DNA from: DATFFO01 sp963772815
GTDB lineage: Bacteria > Actinomycetota > Acidimicrobiia > Spongiisociales > ZC4RG35
Length of the DNA: 64,000 bases
Direction: 5' to 3'
Assembly: GCA_963772815.1 (NCBI GenBank)
Contig: CAVYYV010000001.1
Location: 47,442 to 111,441, forward strand
How positions within the stretch are numbered: position 1 is the stretch's first letter; every line of letters begins with the position of its first letter. The translations under genes were made by a program, and so were the position numbers. Below the pieces are notes generated by a model that saw only the letters and a list, made by a program, of their open reading frames with translations, was not told the origin of the DNA and ran no database searches. Shown here piece after piece: positions 8,411-17,336 of this stretch.

Positions 8411-9271
8411 CCACGCCCCTTCCCCTCCGAGTCGTTGTCGTCGTCGTGGCCGTCCTGGCCTGGTCGCTCTTGTCCGGCCTCCCGGTGATGGCGGCCGCCG
8501 GCTGCTCTCCTGGCGAGGGCGTAACCGTCGTCGTCGACTTCGCCGCATTCGGTGGTGATGTGGGGGTCGGATGCGCCTCCGGCCAACCCGCCTCGGGCTT
8601 GGCCGCCACGGACCAAGCGGGGTTCGAGATCACGCCTGTCCAGTCCAGCCCCGGATTCGTGTGTCGAATCAACGGCTACCCGGGTCCCGCCGACGAAGAC
8701 TGCGCAGACACCCCTCCCGCCTCTGCATTCTGGTCCTTGTGGACTGCTCAGGAAGGTGGGAACTGGAAGCTGAGCCAGCTAGGAGCCGGGTCTGCGCTCA
8801 GCGCCGCTTTCGTCGGATGGTCGTTCGCGGTTGGTACTGCCACTCCACCCGGGTTCGTCGTCCCACCGGCGCCGGTTACCACACTTTCCACCACCAGCAC
8901 CTCGACCGCCACCAGCACGACCACAACCACGCTTCCCGCCGACGGCACGACCACCACCACCTCGACCACAACCACAGCGCCGGTCACCGGCACACACCCC
9001 ACCACCACCGGCACACACCCCACCACCACCGGCACACACCGCCACCACCACCGGCACACACCCCACCACCACCGGCACACACCCCACCACCACCGGCACA
9101 CACCCCACCACCACCGGCACTGGCACGACCTCGCCCACCGGCGTCGGGACCAGTAGCAGCCGTGGGTCTGCGGGGGGCGGCTCGCCGGCGCCGGTCCTGG
9201 TCGGGGTGGGGCTGATCCTGGCCGGCAGTGCAGGGGCCCTGTGGTTCGCCCGTCGGGGAGGAGGAGGATGA
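8407..9271 (+). CDS. DUF4430-like (transcobalamin beta-domain-like) membrane-anchored protein, frame interrupted in repeat tract
   Basis: An exported protein of about 287 residues if one extra base is ignored. The frame starts next to the SLH gene stop, probably at CTG 8407 (overlapping the TGA, after GGAAGGA) or GTG 8446, and opens with a signal peptide ending near VMAAAG. Residues ~35-150 resemble the small beta domain found in DUF4430 proteins (TVVVDFAAFGGDV, PGFVCRINGYPG, FWSLWTAQEGGNW, GWSFAVG). A threonine-rich linker with GTHPTTT repeats follows, then a single C-terminal membrane helix (PVLVGVGLILAGSAGALWF) and a basic tail. The third repeat has 22 instead of 21 bases, which shifts the frame; the anchor is encoded only after that shift. 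It overlaps ecfT by the ATGA junction. The likely role is a substrate-capturing partner of the upstream barrel protein. Confidence 0.7.
8989..9115 (+). repeat. Six 21-base GTHPTTT repeats, one of them 22 bases
   Basis: Units of GGCACACACCCCACCACCACC start at 8989, 9010, 9053, 9074 and 9095. The unit at 9031-9052 reads CACCGCCACC instead of CACCCCACC and so has one extra base. Before it the Gly-Thr-His-Pro-Thr-Thr-Thr frame is the one continuous with the signal peptide; after it the same peptide is encoded one frame over. Confidence 0.92.
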
Positions 9272-10383
9272 TGAGAGCCCAACGCCGGCTTCCTCGTCGT
9301 CTTCACGCGGGCACATGGTGGCTGTGGGCCCTCGGGCTGGGAGCGGCGGCCACCCGCACCACCAATCCCCTGCTCCTGGGTCTGATCATCACGGCAGCGA
9401 TCCTGGTGGTGGCAGCCCGTCGGCCTGCTGCGGACTGGGCAGGGGGGTTCGGTGCCTACCTGATCGTGGCCCTGGCGGTGATCGTCATCCGCGTCCTGTT
9501 CAGAGTGGCCCTGGGTGGCGGATACGGGACTCATCTGTTGGTGACCCTGCCCCACTTGGTCCTGCCGATCTGGGCGGGAGGCATCTCCCTCGGGGGACCG
9601 GTCACCGTGGAGACGATTCTCGCCGCCCTCTACGACGGCATGCGTCTGGCAGCCATCGTCGTCTGCGTCGGGAGCGCCAATACCCTGGCCGACCCGCGCC
9701 GTCTTCTGCGTTCCCTGCCCCGGGCGCTGTACGACGTAGGCAACGCAGCGGCAGTAGCCCTGTCGCTGGCCCCACAACTCGTCGAGTCCTTCGTTCGCAT
9801 CCGACGCGCCGAGAAGCTCCGCGGCCGGCCGAGCCGGCGGTCGGTTCGCAGATCACTCATTGCCCCTGTCATAGAGGACGCCATGCAACGCTCCCTGTCC
9901 ATGGCCGCGGCCATGGACAGCCGCGGATACGGCCGCCATCCCGACGCCTCGACCGGAGCCCCTTCAGCACCTGTGACGCTGCTGGCGGCGGCCGGGTTGT
10001 GTCTGGGCATGTTCGGCCTGATGGGATCCGCGCTGGGCGTGGGTACCTCCCTCTCGATCCTTACCCTGTCTGCCGCCCTAGGGGCAGTAGCCATGATGCG
10101 ATCGGGCCGAACCGTCAAGCGGACCATCTATCGACCTTCGATGTGGCGGTCCGAAGAGTGGCTGGTGGCCGGCTCGGGCGTGACCGCGGCGGTCGCCGTG
10201 TGGTCGAGCGGCCTGATCGCTCCCACGGCAATGGCTCCACCTCTGATACCCCTCTCCTGGCCGGCACTTCCCCTGGGAGCCTTGCTGGGAATTGCGCTCG
10301 GCGCCCTGCCCGCTTGGTTGACGCCCCCGACTTCCGGGGCCCGCTTGCGACGAGGCGGTCGACCCGGGGAGGCGACGCCTTGA
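9268..10383 (+). CDS. ecfT: ECF transporter transmembrane component EcfT
   Basis: A 371-residue integral membrane protein, the scaffold that links the ATPase to the substrate-binding S component in energy-coupling-factor importers. Several hydrophobic helices are visible between residues 15 and 150 and again beyond 240. Two cytoplasmic coupling motifs typical of EcfT occur at AEKLRG (~181-186) and DSRGYG (217-222). The ATG at 9268 overlaps the preceding stop (ATGA), which decides the start; a second ATG follows at 9271. It overlaps the ATPase gene in the same way (TTGA). The length exceeds the ~260 residues usual for EcfT because of a hydrophobic C-terminal extension. Confidence 0.88.
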   Translation: MMRAQRRLPRRLHAGTWWLWALGLGAAATRTTNPLLLGLIITAAILVVAARRPAADWAGGFGAYLIVALAVIVIRVLFRVALGGGYGTHLLVTLPHLVLPIWAGGISLGGPVTVETILAALYDGMRLAAIVVCVGSANTLADPRRLLRSLPRALYDVGNAAAVALSLAPQLVESFVRIRRAEKLRGRPSRRSVRRSLIAPVIEDAMQRSLSMAAAMDSRGYGRHPDASTGAPSAPVTLLAAAGLCLGMFGLMGSALGVGTSLSILTLSAALGAVAMMRSGRTVKRTIYRPSMWRSEEWLVAGSGVTAAVAVWSSGLIAPTAMAPPLIPLSWPALPLGALLGIALGALPAWLTPPTSGARLRRGGRPGEATP

Positions 10384-11984
10384 TCACCTTCCGCGATGTC
10401 ACGTTCACCTACCCGGACACCGCCGTGCCTGCTCTCGTCGACGTGGACCTCGAGGTGGAAGAAGGCTCACTCTGCCTGGTGACCGGACCGACTGGAGCCG
10501 GCAAGTCGACACTGCTGGCCACCGTCAACGGACTGGTCCCCAGGTTCAGCGGCGGAACCTTGCGGGGATCAGTCACGGTGGCAGGCCGCGACACCAGCAG
10601 CCACAAGTTGAGGGAGATGGCCGATGTGGTCGGGTGGGTGGCCCAGGACCCGCGTCGTGGATTCGTCACCGAGACGGTCGAGGACGAGCTCGCCTACACG
10701 ATGGAGCAGCTGGGCGTGGACCCCCAGGCGATGCGCAAGCGAGTCGAGGAGACGCTCGACCTCTTGGGCCTGGCCCCGCTCCGAAACCGACGCCTGCTCC
10801 AGCTGTCGGCGGGCGAGGCTCAGCGGGTCGCCATCGGTGCGGTCCTCACGGCCCATCCCCGCGTGCTGGTGCTCGACGAGCCCACCTCGGCCCTCGACCC
10901 CACCGCCGCCGAAGAGGTCCTGGCCGCCGTGGTGCGGCTGGTCCACGACGTGGGACTGACCATTCTCATGGCCGAGCATCGCCTGGAGCGGGTAATCCAC
11001 CACGCGGACACAGTGGTTTTTGTCGACGGGGACGGCAAGGTGAGCAGGGGGTCGCCGGCGGAGATGATGCGAACCTCGCCCGTCGCCCCGCCCGTGGTCG
11101 AGCTGGCCCGCTTGATGGGCTGGTCTCCGCCTCCACTGTCGGTGCGAGACGCCCGGCGCGCCGCCGCGGGGTTGCGTGATCGGCTCACACCGGGCGAGCG
11201 CCTGCCGGCCCAGCACGGCCCGGCGCTGGCCTCTGCCCACCGGGTGAGCGTCGTCCACGGCGACGTGATTGCCTTGAGAGAGGTCGACATGCACCTGGTG
11301 GCGGGGACCGTGACCGCGGTCATGGGCCGAAACGGAGCGGGAAAGTCATCCCTCCTGTGGGCGCTGCAGGGCTCGGGCGCACGAAGCGGCGGATCGATCG
11401 AGCTGGTCGGCACCGATCCTGCCGCCCTGAGACCCGCCGAGGCCAAGCGCCTGGTCGCCCTCGTTCCCCAGAACCCGACCGACCTGCTCTATCTCGACAC
11501 TGTGGCTGAAGAGTGCCGACAAGCCGACTCGCAATCCGACGCTCGATCCGGCACTTGTGCGGAGTTGGCTCGGCGCCTGATCCCGAACCTCAACCACGAC
11601 GCCCACCCGGCTGACCTGTCCGAGGGCGAGAGATTGGGGCTCGTGCTGGCGATCCAGCTCACTTCCTCTCCCCGCGTGGTGCTGCTGGACGAGCCCACCC
11701 GTGGCTTGGACTACAACGCAAAGAGACGGCTGGGCCGCCTCCTCGAGGACCTCACCGACGACGATGTGGCGGTGGCAGTCGCCACCCACGATGTCGAGTT
11801 CGTGGCCGAAACCGCCCATCGGGTGCTGGTGCTGGCCGACGGCGAGGTCGTGGCCAGCGGTGGCGCCGAATCGGTGCTGACCGCCTCGCCGGCCTTCGCT
11901 CCCCAGATCGCCAAGATCATGGCGCCCGATCCCTACCTGACCGTGTCCGAGGTAGCAGCGGCACTGACCGGGGAGCCGGCATGA
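10380..11984 (+). CDS. ecfA: ECF transporter fused double ATPase EcfA
   Basis: A 534-residue protein with two ABC ATPase modules in one chain. Module one has Walker A GPTGAGKST (36-44), signature LSAGEAQR (142-149) and Walker B RVLVLDEP (161-168). Module two has GRNGAGKSS (316-324), a shortened signature LSEGE (413-417) and VVLLDEP (433-439). Separate EcfA1/EcfA2 chains are common in firmicutes; a fusion is common in actinobacteria. It powers the importer formed with EcfT and the S component. The start is TTG at 10380, overlapping the ecfT stop, which is more convincing than the long upstream open frame that is antisense or out of frame to known genes. Confidence 0.9.
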   Translation: MITFRDVTFTYPDTAVPALVDVDLEVEEGSLCLVTGPTGAGKSTLLATVNGLVPRFSGGTLRGSVTVAGRDTSSHKLREMADVVGWVAQDPRRGFVTETVEDELAYTMEQLGVDPQAMRKRVEETLDLLGLAPLRNRRLLQLSAGEAQRVAIGAVLTAHPRVLVLDEPTSALDPTAAEEVLAAVVRLVHDVGLTILMAEHRLERVIHHADTVVFVDGDGKVSRGSPAEMMRTSPVAPPVVELARLMGWSPPPLSVRDARRAAAGLRDRLTPGERLPAQHGPALASAHRVSVVHGDVIALREVDMHLVAGTVTAVMGRNGAGKSSLLWALQGSGARSGGSIELVGTDPAALRPAEAKRLVALVPQNPTDLLYLDTVAEECRQADSQSDARSGTCAELARRLIPNLNHDAHPADLSEGERLGLVLAIQLTSSPRVVLLDEPTRGLDYNAKRRLGRLLEDLTDDDVAVAVATHDVEFVAETAHRVLVLADGEVVASGGAESVLTASPAFAPQIAKIMAPDPYLTVSEVAAALTGEPA

Positions 11985-12781
11985 GCAACCGGGTCCCCCT
12001 CCGTTCAGCGGCGAGATGGGTGCTGGCAGCCTCGTTCATCGTCACCGCCGGAGCCTTCTGCTGGCCACTGTTGACAGGCGACGGAAGCTCATTGGCCCAG
12101 GCTGATGCGACCCCGATGCTCTTCGCCCTGATCCTGGGACTGCTGGCTCTCATCTCCATCGCCGAGGTGAGCGAAGGAGGCCTCGATGCCAAGTCCGTCG
12201 CCATGCTGGGAGTCTTGTCGGCGCTCGGTGCGGCCCTGCGCCCTCTCGGAGCCGGCACGGGGGGCATCGAGCCAATCTTCTTTCTCATCATCCTCGCCGG
12301 CCGGGCGTTCGGTCCCGGCTTCGGGTTCGTTCTCGGCTCCACGACCCTGCTCACCTCGGCGTTCCTCACGGCCGGGGTTGGCCCCTGGCTCCCCTACCAG
12401 ATGATGGCCGCCGCCTGGGTGGGTCTGGGCGCCGGGCTCCTGCCACCGGCAAAGGGGCGCACGGAGATCGCGATGCTGGCCGGATACGGCACCGTGTCCT
12501 CGGTGCTGTTCGGCCTATTGATGAACCTTTCCTTCTGGCCTTTCACACTGGGAGGCGAGACCGCCCTCTCCTTCGTGGCCGGCGCCCCGGTGGCCGACAA
12601 TCTGCACCGATTCTTCCTGTTCTCGTTGGCGACTTCCCTGGGCTGGGACCTGGGACGGGCCCTGACCACCGTTGCCTGCATAGTCCTCCTGGGCCCCTTG
12701 GTGATGGGGGCCCTGCGCCGAGCGGCGCGGCGTGGGGCCTTCGACGAGGAACCCACCTTCGAGGCGACCGGATCCGGTTGA
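11981..12781 (+). CDS. ECF transporter S component, predicted cobalamin-specific
   Basis: A 266-residue membrane protein with about six hydrophobic helices. The segment SALGAALRPLGAGTGGIEPIF and the later GRAFGPGFGFVLGSTTLL resemble S components that capture the substrate in the membrane. The ATG overlaps the ecfA stop (ATGA). Specificity for cobalamin is inferred from the upstream riboswitch and the transcobalamin-like genes, not from residues that I can identify. It ends against serA, which is convergent. Confidence 0.8.
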   Translation: MSNRVPLRSAARWVLAASFIVTAGAFCWPLLTGDGSSLAQADATPMLFALILGLLALISIAEVSEGGLDAKSVAMLGVLSALGAALRPLGAGTGGIEPIFFLIILAGRAFGPGFGFVLGSTTLLTSAFLTAGVGPWLPYQMMAAAWVGLGAGLLPPAKGRTEIAMLAGYGTVSSVLFGLLMNLSFWPFTLGGETALSFVAGAPVADNLHRFFLFSLATSLGWDLGRALTTVACIVLLGPLVMGALRRAARRGAFDEEPTFEATGSG

Positions 12782-12796
12782 CTGAGGCCCTCAGTC
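12780..12796. terminator. Palindrome spanning two convergent stops
   Basis: GACTGAGG-C-CCTCAGTC is a perfect 8-bp inverted repeat covering the stop codon regions of the S-component gene and of serA. It has no T-run and almost no loop, so whether it terminates transcription in both directions is uncertain. Confidence 0.4.
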
Positions 12797-14371
12797 GACC
12801 GACACGTAGCGGGCTTCTGCGATCCCGTCGATGCTGCGCAGCTCCGCTAGCTGGCTCTCGGTGATCGGCTGGTCGAGATTGAGCCCCATCATGGCGGCGT
12901 CGCCGGTCACCCGGGACCGGCCCACCACCATGTTGGCGATGTTCACTCCCAGATCACCCAGGAACGAGCCAACCCTGCCGATCATGCCGGGGACGTCCAG
13001 GTTGCGGACGATCAACATATGGGAGGAAACCGGCAACTCCACGTCGTGGCCCATTATCTCGGTGAGGATCGGGCCGTTGCGGCTGAGGGTCGCCGACGCC
13101 GAGATCTGCCTGCCTCCCACCGACCCGCGCACGCCGATAACCGATTGATAGTCCTCGGCCGTCTCTGAGCTCTCCTGATCAACCCCCATCCCGTGCTGCT
13201 CGGCCAGGGCCGGGGCGTTGACGTAGGTGATGGTGCGCGAGGACACCACCGAGAGGGCGCCCTTGAGGACCGCCAGAGTGATGGGGCGCATCTCTCCGGA
13301 GCCGATCCGCCCCTCGGCGCGAACTATGAGCTTGTCCGGGAGGCCCTCAGCCAGGAAGGTGAAGATCTGGCCGAGCTGCTCGGCCGTGGGCAGGATCGCT
13401 GCCACGTCGTCGGGGACCGACGTCCCCATATCCACATTCACGGCCGAAAGGACGAGTTCCCCACGCAGTGCCGCCGCGACCGCCTCGGCCACGTCCATGC
13501 CGGCCTTGTCCTGGGCCTCGGCCGTCGAGGCGCCCAGATGGGGCGTCATGACCACGCTCTCCAGCTCGAAGAGGGGAGAGTCGGTGAGCGGCTCATTGGC
13601 ATACACATCCAGCCCGGCCCCAGCCACACGCCCGTCCCGGACCGCCTCGGCCAGGGCGTCTTCGTCGATGATGCCTCCCCGAGAGGCATTGATGATCCTC
13701 ACACCGGGCTTGACCTTGGCCAGCACCTCCTTGCCGATCAGACCGGCGGTGTCGGGCGTCTTGGGAAGATGGATGGTTATGAAATCCGATGTGGCGAGGA
13801 GGGTGTCCAGGTCCAACAGCTCCACCCCCAGGCGGTGGGCACGATCCTCGGACACATAGGGGTCATAGGCGGTGAGATGCATTCCGAAGGCGAGGGCCCG
13901 CTGCGCAACGAGTGTGCCTATGCGGCCCAGGCCGATGACACCCAGCGTCTTGCCGTGCAACTCGACCCCCTGGAACCTGGACCTGTCCCACACATGGGCT
14001 CGCAAGGTGGCGTCGGCGCGGGCGATGTTGCGAGCCTGGGCGAGTAGCAGGGCGAGGGCATGCTCGGCGGCGGAAATGATGTTGGCGTGGGGAGCGTTCA
14101 CCACCACTATGCCGGCCGCGGTGGCAGCTTCGAGATCGATGTTGTCGACGCCGATCCCGGCCCGGCCCACCACTCGCAGCCGGGGAGCCGCAGCGATCAA
14201 CTCGGCGTCGACCGACGTGGCGGAGCGCACCACGAGGGCTTCGGCGTCGACCAGGCGTCCCAACAGCTCCTCACGGTCACAATCGATCGCCACATCCACC
14301 TCACACTCCTCGGCGAGCACGGCCACGCCCGCCTCGGCGATCTTCTCGGCCACTACCACTTTCGCTTTCAT
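12791..14371 (-). CDS. serA: D-3-phosphoglycerate dehydrogenase
   Basis: A 526-residue type 1 PGDH, catalysing the first step of serine synthesis from 3-phosphoglycerate with NAD. The NAD loop VIGLGRIG is at 145-152, the catalytic histidine is His278 in MTPHLGAS, and VRSATSVDAELI and NASRGGIIDEDAL are family motifs. Residues ~320-450 form the intervening allosteric domain, and the last ~70 residues are an ACT domain (SHMLIVRNLDVPGMIGRVG) expected to bind serine. The frame opens upstream, but the ATG at 14371 preceded by GAGGAG gives the usual length and N-terminus. Confidence 0.95.
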   Translation of the reverse strand: MKAKVVVAEKIAEAGVAVLAEECEVDVAIDCDREELLGRLVDAEALVVRSATSVDAELIAAAPRLRVVGRAGIGVDNIDLEAATAAGIVVVNAPHANIISAAEHALALLLAQARNIARADATLRAHVWDRSRFQGVELHGKTLGVIGLGRIGTLVAQRALAFGMHLTAYDPYVSEDRAHRLGVELLDLDTLLATSDFITIHLPKTPDTAGLIGKEVLAKVKPGVRIINASRGGIIDEDALAEAVRDGRVAGAGLDVYANEPLTDSPLFELESVVMTPHLGASTAEAQDKAGMDVAEAVAAALRGELVLSAVNVDMGTSVPDDVAAILPTAEQLGQIFTFLAEGLPDKLIVRAEGRIGSGEMRPITLAVLKGALSVVSSRTITYVNAPALAEQHGMGVDQESSETAEDYQSVIGVRGSVGGRQISASATLSRNGPILTEIMGHDVELPVSSHMLIVRNLDVPGMIGRVGSFLGDLGVNIANMVVGRSRVTGDAAMMGLNLDQPITESQLAELRSIDGIAEARYVSVD

Positions 14372-14446
14372 CGACTCCTCGAGATGACGTTCGACTGAAT
14401 TGTGCCGCCCGTCGAGTGCAGTGCCCAATCAGCCATACTCATCCCG

Positions 14447-15235
14447 ATGGCGCACGACTTCGTCTTTGACACCGACACCTCCGTGACCCCCGACGGCCCA
14501 CACCTCTACCGGGGCCATCTCCATCAACGCTGGACCATCGCCGGCGTGCCCAACGGGGGCTATGCCATGTCGGTCATGCTCCAGGCCGCTCGCCACGAAG
14601 CCCGGCACCCCGATCCCCTCACCACCACGGCCCATTTTCTGTCTCCCACCGCGGCCGGACCCGTCGAGGTCCGCTCAGAAGTGGTCAAGGCGGGACGCTC
14701 GACGTCGACGATCATGCTCGCTCTTCACCAGGAGGGTCGGGAGCGGATCCGAATGCTCACCACCATGGGTGATCTGTCCGTTCGCAGAGGGCCTACTCAC
14801 GGGTACCTGACGCCGCCCGAGATGGAGGGCCCGTTCGAGACTCGCCGCAGCCCCCTTCTCCAGGACTTCCCTCACAACTTCGAATATCTCATCCCGAAGG
14901 CGGTGGCAGGCGGAGCCATCGGCGAGCCGACCGGCCACCCCGAGATCGGCGGGACCATCGCCTTCGCCGACGGGCGTCCTCCCGACCTGTTGTGCATGCC
15001 GGTGATCGCCGACGGCTTCGCCCCCGTCGTCTTCAACCTCGGCTATACCAGTTGGACGCCCACGGTGGAGATGACCGTCCATTTCTGGAGAAATCCCGCC
15101 CCCGGCCCGCTCACCGTGTGGCTCCGCAGCGGCGTCATCGAGGAGGGCTTCCACGACGAATCGTCCGACATCTGGGATTCCGAGGGGCACCTGGTGGCCA
15201 GATCGCGACAGTTCGCCATAATCCTCTCCCCCTGA
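14447..15235 (+). CDS. Acyl-CoA thioesterase family protein (double hotdog)
   Basis: A 262-residue protein resembling the TesB/thioesterase-like superfamily (PF13622 type). N-terminal WTIAGVPNGGYAMSVML and TTTAHFLSPTAAGPVEV, and C-terminal YTSWTPTVEMTVHFW, are typical of the two hotdog halves. These enzymes hydrolyse acyl-CoAs in the cytoplasm; the chain-length preference is not evident. The ATG at 14447 gives the standard start and is divergent from serA by 75 bases. Confidence 0.8.
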   Translation: MAHDFVFDTDTSVTPDGPHLYRGHLHQRWTIAGVPNGGYAMSVMLQAARHEARHPDPLTTTAHFLSPTAAGPVEVRSEVVKAGRSTSTIMLALHQEGRERIRMLTTMGDLSVRRGPTHGYLTPPEMEGPFETRRSPLLQDFPHNFEYLIPKAVAGGAIGEPTGHPEIGGTIAFADGRPPDLLCMPVIADGFAPVVFNLGYTSWTPTVEMTVHFWRNPAPGPLTVWLRSGVIEEGFHDESSDIWDSEGHLVARSRQFAIILSP

Positions 15236-15250
15236 CCAACCCACGGCGGC

Positions 15251-16231
15251 TCAGATGTTGCCGATGACCGCTTTGCCGAACAGCTCGATCCCTGAGGAGT
15301 CGTAAGCGGCGTCCGGGAATCGGACGATCAGATAGCCCATCCCCAGGTTCGCATAGGGACGGATCTCCTCGATGATCTTCTCCGGGGGCCCGGAACGGCG
15401 GCGAGCCTCCTTCAGGAACCGCTCCAGGCGGTCCGAGTCACTCACGATTCCCTCTAGGCGCCCGGCTACGTCGTCGAGCCGCTGCATGGCCTCGGCCTCG
15501 GTCGGGGCGCAGACGAGGCTCATGTTCATGGACCGGGTGATGGAGCCGAAGTCGGTGCCGACTTCGGCGCAATGGCTCCGTAGGACATCCGACTTGTGAG
15601 CGAACTGCTCCGGGGAGCCGGCGAAGTTGGCGTAGTCGGCATGACGGGCCACGAGGCGCAGGGTGAGCTGCTCGCCACCACCTGCGACCCAGAGCGGTAT
15701 GTGAGGATGCTGGAGGGGCTTGGGGGTGCAGATGGCACCGTCGATCGAGAAGTAATCGCCGTCGTAGCTGGCCCGCTCCTCGGTCCACATGCGCTTCATG
15801 ATCTCGATCCCGTCGCCGAGTTGGCCGATTCGGACGGAGGGCTTGGGAAAGTCGTAACCGTGGGCCCGGTACTCGGCTTCGTACCACCCGGCGCCGATCC
15901 CCATCTCCAGGCGCCCGCCCGAGATGACATCGGTCGAAGCGGCAACGTGAGCCAGGTAGGCAGGAGGCCTATAGGAGTTGCAGGTGCACATCTGGCCAAG
16001 GCGAAGGCTGTCGGTGGCGGCGGACAGAGCGGCCATCATCGTCCAGGCCTCGTAGGTGGGCTCCTGGGTCGGCTCGGGGACTGTGTGGAAGTGGTCGAAC
16101 ACCCAGCCGGACTCGAACCCGGACCGTTCCAGCGTTCGCGCCACGCCCAACATCGTTTCCCACTGGTGGCGCACGTCGATGCCCGCCAGGTCGAGAGTCC
16201 AGCCCTGTGGAATGAATGCTCCGAATCTCAT
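15251..16231 (-). CDS. LLM-class F420-dependent oxidoreductase
   Basis: A 326-residue luciferase-like TIM-barrel protein. The N-terminal MRFGAFIPQGW, SGWVFDHFHTVPEP, the central GAGWYEAEYRAHGYDFP and the HIPLWVAGGGE segment are typical of actinobacterial members that use reduced F420 rather than FMN. The substrate is unknown. A CofC-like F420 synthesis gene lies 0.5 kb away, which supports F420 use. It is convergent with the thioesterase gene. Confidence 0.88.
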   Translation of the reverse strand: MRFGAFIPQGWTLDLAGIDVRHQWETMLGVARTLERSGFESGWVFDHFHTVPEPTQEPTYEAWTMMAALSAATDSLRLGQMCTCNSYRPPAYLAHVAASTDVISGGRLEMGIGAGWYEAEYRAHGYDFPKPSVRIGQLGDGIEIMKRMWTEERASYDGDYFSIDGAICTPKPLQHPHIPLWVAGGGEQLTLRLVARHADYANFAGSPEQFAHKSDVLRSHCAEVGTDFGSITRSMNMSLVCAPTEAEAMQRLDDVAGRLEGIVSDSDRLERFLKEARRRSGPPEKIIEEIRPYANLGMGYLIVRFPDAAYDSSGIELFGKAVIGNI

Positions 16232-16266
16232 GGGACGGACCTTAGAGAAAGCTCAGCCCAAGCAAA

Positions 16267-16686
16267 TCAGGACCCGGCCAGGTAGGCGTGAACCAGATAG
16301 ACCGCAACCGACCCCTCCCCGACCGCCGAGGCCACCCCCTTGATCGAGTCCGACCTCACGTCCCCGACCGCGAGCACCCCCGCCATGCTGGTCTCGAGCA
16401 GCATGGGATCCCGCTCCAGCCCCCACCGCTCAACTGGGACCAGATCTGGTCCGGTCCGGACAAAGCCGGCTTCGTCCCTCGTGGCGATGCCTTTGAGCCA
16501 CTCCGTCCGAGGGCGCGCCCCGATGAACACGAACATGGCGGCAGCCGAAACTGTCTCTCCGCCCGCTGGGGAGTGAATGGTGACTCCGGCGAGGCGATCG
16601 TCCCCGGACACGGACACCACCTCGGACCCGGTCAGGACACGAACCGACGGGCCCGCGAGACCCGGCTGGTCATGGCCGGATCCTGA
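16267..16686 (-). pseudogene. C-terminal remnant of a thioredoxin reductase-like flavoprotein
   Basis: The open frame (stop codon at 16687-16689) encodes only the last ~135 residues of a pyridine nucleotide-disulphide oxidoreductase. Recognisable parts are VFIGARPRTEWL and the FAD-binding GVLAVGDVRSDSIKGVASAV near the end, which is the pattern of TrxB-like proteins. The N-terminal FAD and NADPH domains and the CxxC pair are missing; cofC starts on the other strand 50 bases upstream. A GTG at 16620 could still start a 117-residue product, but that would have no complete active site. Confidence 0.75.
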
Positions 16687-16739
16687 CTACTGCCCGCCCG
16701 AGGCCCGACCGGGCCTTGCTGTCCGAATAGTGTGAGCAG

Positions 16740-17336
16740 GTGTCGGTTCTTGCCGGGATACCGGTGAAGCGTTTCTACGTTGCCAAGCAACGACTGGCGC
16801 CCGTCCTGTCTGCGCGGGAACGGTCCCGCCTGGGCAGGGATCTCGCCGCTCGAACCCTCCTGGCCGTCCAGGAGGCCGGCGCCGAGCCGGTCGTCCTGGC
16901 GGCGGACCACCAGGTGGCTCACTGGGCAACCGCCCGCGGGGTGTCTGTGCTCATCGATCGGCGGGGAGGGCTGGACGACGCCGCCGCCGGGCTGGTCGCC
17001 GAAGCCAGGGCGACACACCGCCCATGGCTCGTGGTTCACGCCGACCTCCCTCTCGTGACGCCTGCCGACGTTCGCCAGGCGCTGACGGTCCTGGAAGCTG
17101 GGAGGTCGCCCATTGCTCCCGCCGATGACGGTGGGACCTCCCTTGTGGGCGGAACCGGCGAAATGCGCTTTGCGTACGGCCCGGCCAGCTTCCATCGACA
17201 TCTCGCTCGACTGACCGAGGGCCAGGTCCTGATCAGCCTCGGTCTGAGTCTCGACCTCGACGACTCCGCCGACCTCATGGCCGCCCGCTCCCACCACCGC
17301 GGCAGCTGGCTGCGCAGATACGCTGTCGGCTCGTGA
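16740..17336 (+). CDS. cofC: 2-phospho-L-lactate/phosphoenolpyruvate guanylyltransferase family protein
   Basis: A 198-residue nucleotidyltransferase of the CofC/FbiD family, which activates 2-phospholactate or PEP with GTP for F420 synthesis. The N-terminal IPVKRFYVAKQRLAPVLSA matches the usual lysine-rich GTP loop. VVHADLPLVTPADV carries the metal-binding aspartate, and IAPADDGGTSLV the substrate loop. It starts at GTG 16740 and overlaps the next gene by four bases (GTGA). F420 is consistent with the adjacent LLM oxidoreductase. Confidence 0.82.
   Translation: MSVLAGIPVKRFYVAKQRLAPVLSARERSRLGRDLAARTLLAVQEAGAEPVVLAADHQVAHWATARGVSVLIDRRGGLDDAAAGLVAEARATHRPWLVVHADLPLVTPADVRQALTVLEAGRSPIAPADDGGTSLVGGTGEMRFAYGPASFHRHLARLTEGQVLISLGLSLDLDDSADLMAARSHHRGSWLRRYAVGS

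Noticed and set aside
7924..9156. A 410-residue frame spanning the SLH repeats and the DUF4430-like gene
   Set aside because: Its first half is out of frame with the SLH protein and reads as His/Arg/Pro low complexity; only the part from 8407 is a real gene start, and its end after 9031 is the shifted frame.
9228..11984. A 918-residue frame that would extend EcfA upstream through ecfT
   Set aside because: The extension is a shadow of ecfT; conserved ATPase sequence begins at TTG 10380, which overlaps the ecfT stop.
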